Shown here: positions 5,836 through 6,814 of the stretch, in pieces
Layout: the number at the start of each line of letters is the position of its first letter
Numbering within the stretch: the stretch's first letter is position 1
Source of the DNA: an uncultured Eubacteriales bacterium
Lineage (GTDB): Bacteria; Bacillota; Clostridia; Oscillospirales; Oscillospiraceae
Assembly: GCA_900554855.1 (NCBI GenBank)
Contig: USIZ01000071.1
Location: 1 to 6,814, forward strand
Reading direction: 5' to 3'
Length of the DNA: 6,814 bases
Position numbers and translations under genes: made by a program
The notes under the pieces: generated by a model
The model's database searches: none
Told to the model about the DNA's origin: nothing
Seen by the model: the letters and a program-made list of their open reading frames with translations, nothing else

Positions 5836-5853
5836 TGTGGCAGGTGTTTATGC

Positions 5854-5882
5854 TTGCCATGGTGAAAAAATCGGGATATAAT
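5854..5882 (+). promoter_or_regulatory. Consensus sigma-A promoter of typA
   Basis: TTGCCA (5854-5859) and a perfect TATAAT (5877-5882) are 17 bases apart. The predicted start near 5889 gives a leader of about 140 bases before the typA ATG, long enough to hold several alternative hairpins. Confidence 0.8.
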
Positions 5883-5916
5883 AACAAATGCTGCAAAAAT
5901 GCGGCTCTTCTGTTAT

Positions 5917-6006
5917 GCCCGGAACCGTGCATTGTCCGGGCGGTAGGGGCTCAGATCTCTGGATCCGGGCCGGTTTTGGAACGCAGCGGGCTGAAAGACG
6001 CGCCCG
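5917..6006 (+). promoter_or_regulatory. Structured 5' leader of typA
   Basis: GCCCGG (5917-5922) can pair with CCGGGC at 5936-5941 or with a second identical CCGGGC at 5965-5970. Farther on, CGGGC (5987-5991) can pair with GCCCG (6002-6006), which ends four bases before the AGGAGG site. The first two pairings exclude each other. No strong T-run follows, so a classic attenuator is not evident, and it matches no riboswitch I know. Confidence 0.35.
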
Positions 6007-6028
6007 TTTGAGGAGGAATTTTTTCCGT

Positions 6029-6814
6029 ATGATTCAAGAGAAGCTGAGAAATGTGGCCATCATCGCCCACGTTGACCATGGCAAGACCACTCTGGTGGAT
6101 GCGCTGCTGAAGCAGAGCGGCGTTTACCGCGAGAATCAGGAGGTCGTGGACCGGGTGATGGACTCCAACGATCTGGAGCGTGAGCGCGGCATCACGATCA
6201 TGGCCAAGAATACCGCCGTCACCTACGGCGACACCAAGATCAACATTGTGGACACTCCGGGCCACGCCGACTTCGGCGGCGAGGTGGAGCGCATCCTGAA
6301 GATGGTCAACGGCGTCATCCTGCTGGTGGACGCCGCCGAGGGCCCCATGCCCCAGACCCGCTTCGTGCTGTCCCGCGCCCTGGAGCTGGGCCACCGGGTC
6401 ATCGTGGTGGTCAACAAGATCGACCGCCCCGACCAGCGCATCTATGAGGTCATCGACGAGGTGCTGGAGCTGCTCATCGACCTGAACGCCACCGACGATC
6501 AGCTGGATTCCCCCATGCTGTTCTGCTCTGCCCGCGACGGCCGCTGCGGCTACAATCCCGAGGAGATCGGCGACGACCTGAAGCCGCTGTTCGACACCAT
6601 CCTCGATTATATCCCCGCCCCCGACGTGGACGTGGACGCGCCGTTCCAGATGCTCGTCTCCTCCATTGATTATAATGAGTTCGTGGGCCGCATCGCTGTG
6701 GGCCGCATCGAGCGCGGCACTCTGAAGCAGAACCAGGAGATCGTGGTGTGCAACTACCACGATCCGGATCAGGTGAGCAAGAAGGCCAAGGCCACCGCGA
6801 TCTATGAGTTCGAC
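6029..6814 (+). CDS. typA: Translational GTPase TypA/BipA (5' part; runs off the right edge)
   Basis: Ribosome-associated GTPase related to EF-G, involved in 50S subunit assembly and stress or low-temperature growth. The visible 262 codons, about two fifths of the usual 600 or so residues, hold the whole GTP-binding domain and the start of domain II. Motifs: G1 AHVDHGKT (13-20), G2 region ERERGITI (50-57), G3 DTPGH with catalytic His79 (75-79), G4 NKID (129-132), G5 CSAR (166-169). Domain II begins near residue 205 with PFQMLVSSIDYNEFVGRIAVGRI. The opening MIQEKLRNVAIIAHVDHGKTT and the DLERERGITI block favour TypA over LepA or EF-G. The ATG follows AGGAGG (6011-6016) by 12 bases, longer than usual, but no better in-frame start is seen. 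The reading frame is open to the last base. Strong G/C at third positions resembles the other genes, so no transfer is suggested. Confidence 0.96.
   Translation, partial: MIQEKLRNVAIIAHVDHGKTTLVDALLKQSGVYRENQEVVDRVMDSNDLERERGITIMAKNTAVTYGDTKINIVDTPGHADFGGEVERILKMVNGVILLVDAAEGPMPQTRFVLSRALELGHRVIVVVNKIDRPDQRIYEVIDEVLELLIDLNATDDQLDSPMLFCSARDGRCGYNPEEIGDDLKPLFDTILDYIPAPDVDVDAPFQMLVSSIDYNEFVGRIAVGRIERGTLKQNQEIVVCNYHDPDQVSKKAKATAIYEFD

Noticed and set aside
5828..5836. TTTGTCAAT, close to a 0A box, between the tRNA and typA promoters
   Set aside because: The 0A-box core TGTCAA is the reverse complement of a perfect -35 box TTGACA. The promoter explains it fully.
5820..6011. Plus-strand 63-codon frame upstream of typA
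   Set aside because: Its start lies upstream of the typA transcription start and overlaps the divergent promoters. It has no Shine-Dalgarno site and no recognisable content.

Overview
The window looks like chromosome from a spore-forming, anaerobic, fairly GC-rich Firmicute, most likely an Oscillospiraceae/Ruminococcaceae-type gut clostridium (inference). The reasons are a Spo0A homologue, a biotin-dependent Na+-translocating decarboxylase operon typical of amino-acid or organic-acid fermenters, strong G/C preference at third codon positions, and AT-rich intergenic regions with consensus sigma-A promoters. All gene boundaries come from reading the sequence; no database search was run.

Layout. 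(1) 2-706 (minus): spo0A, cut by the left window edge about 20 codons before its expected end. (2) 713-976: AT-rich intergenic DNA with a candidate spo0A promoter, a 0A-box-like site and a 5'-UTR hairpin. (3) 1039-2991 (minus): a three-gene operon, transcribed from right to left. It encodes a small OadG-type membrane subunit, a biotin carrier and the OadB/GcdB-type membrane Na+ pump. It has its own promoter (3076-3104) preceded by phased A/T tracts, and a 15-bp-stem terminator (961-1016). No carboxyltransferase (alpha) gene lies in the window. (4) 3277-5508 (minus): a single-gene unit for a 743-residue aconitase-family hydratase, with a strong terminator (3206-3246). (5) 5681-5757 (minus): tRNA-Arg(CCT) with encoded CCA, a consensus promoter and a terminator. 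(6) 6029-6814 (plus): the first 262 codons of typA/bipA, running off the right edge. Its promoter is back to back with the tRNA promoter.

How the parts fit. The decarboxylase subunits would move CO2 from a biotin-bound carboxyl group and pump Na+ outward, turning decarboxylation of an acyl-CoA or oxo-acid into a sodium gradient. The catalytic alpha subunit must come from elsewhere. The hydratase would act on a tricarboxylate-like substrate. Spo0A links nutrient state to sporulation, and TypA and tRNA-Arg belong to translation. Nothing shows these units form one system.

I found no convincing new multi-gene system, mobile element or CRISPR array. The points most worth checking are an unusual Spo0A receiver domain, an operon without its alpha subunit, a hairpin over the ribosome-binding site between the carrier and pump genes, bent DNA upstream of the operon, altered active-site residues in the hydratase, and a divergent tRNA/typA promoter pair with a structured typA leader.
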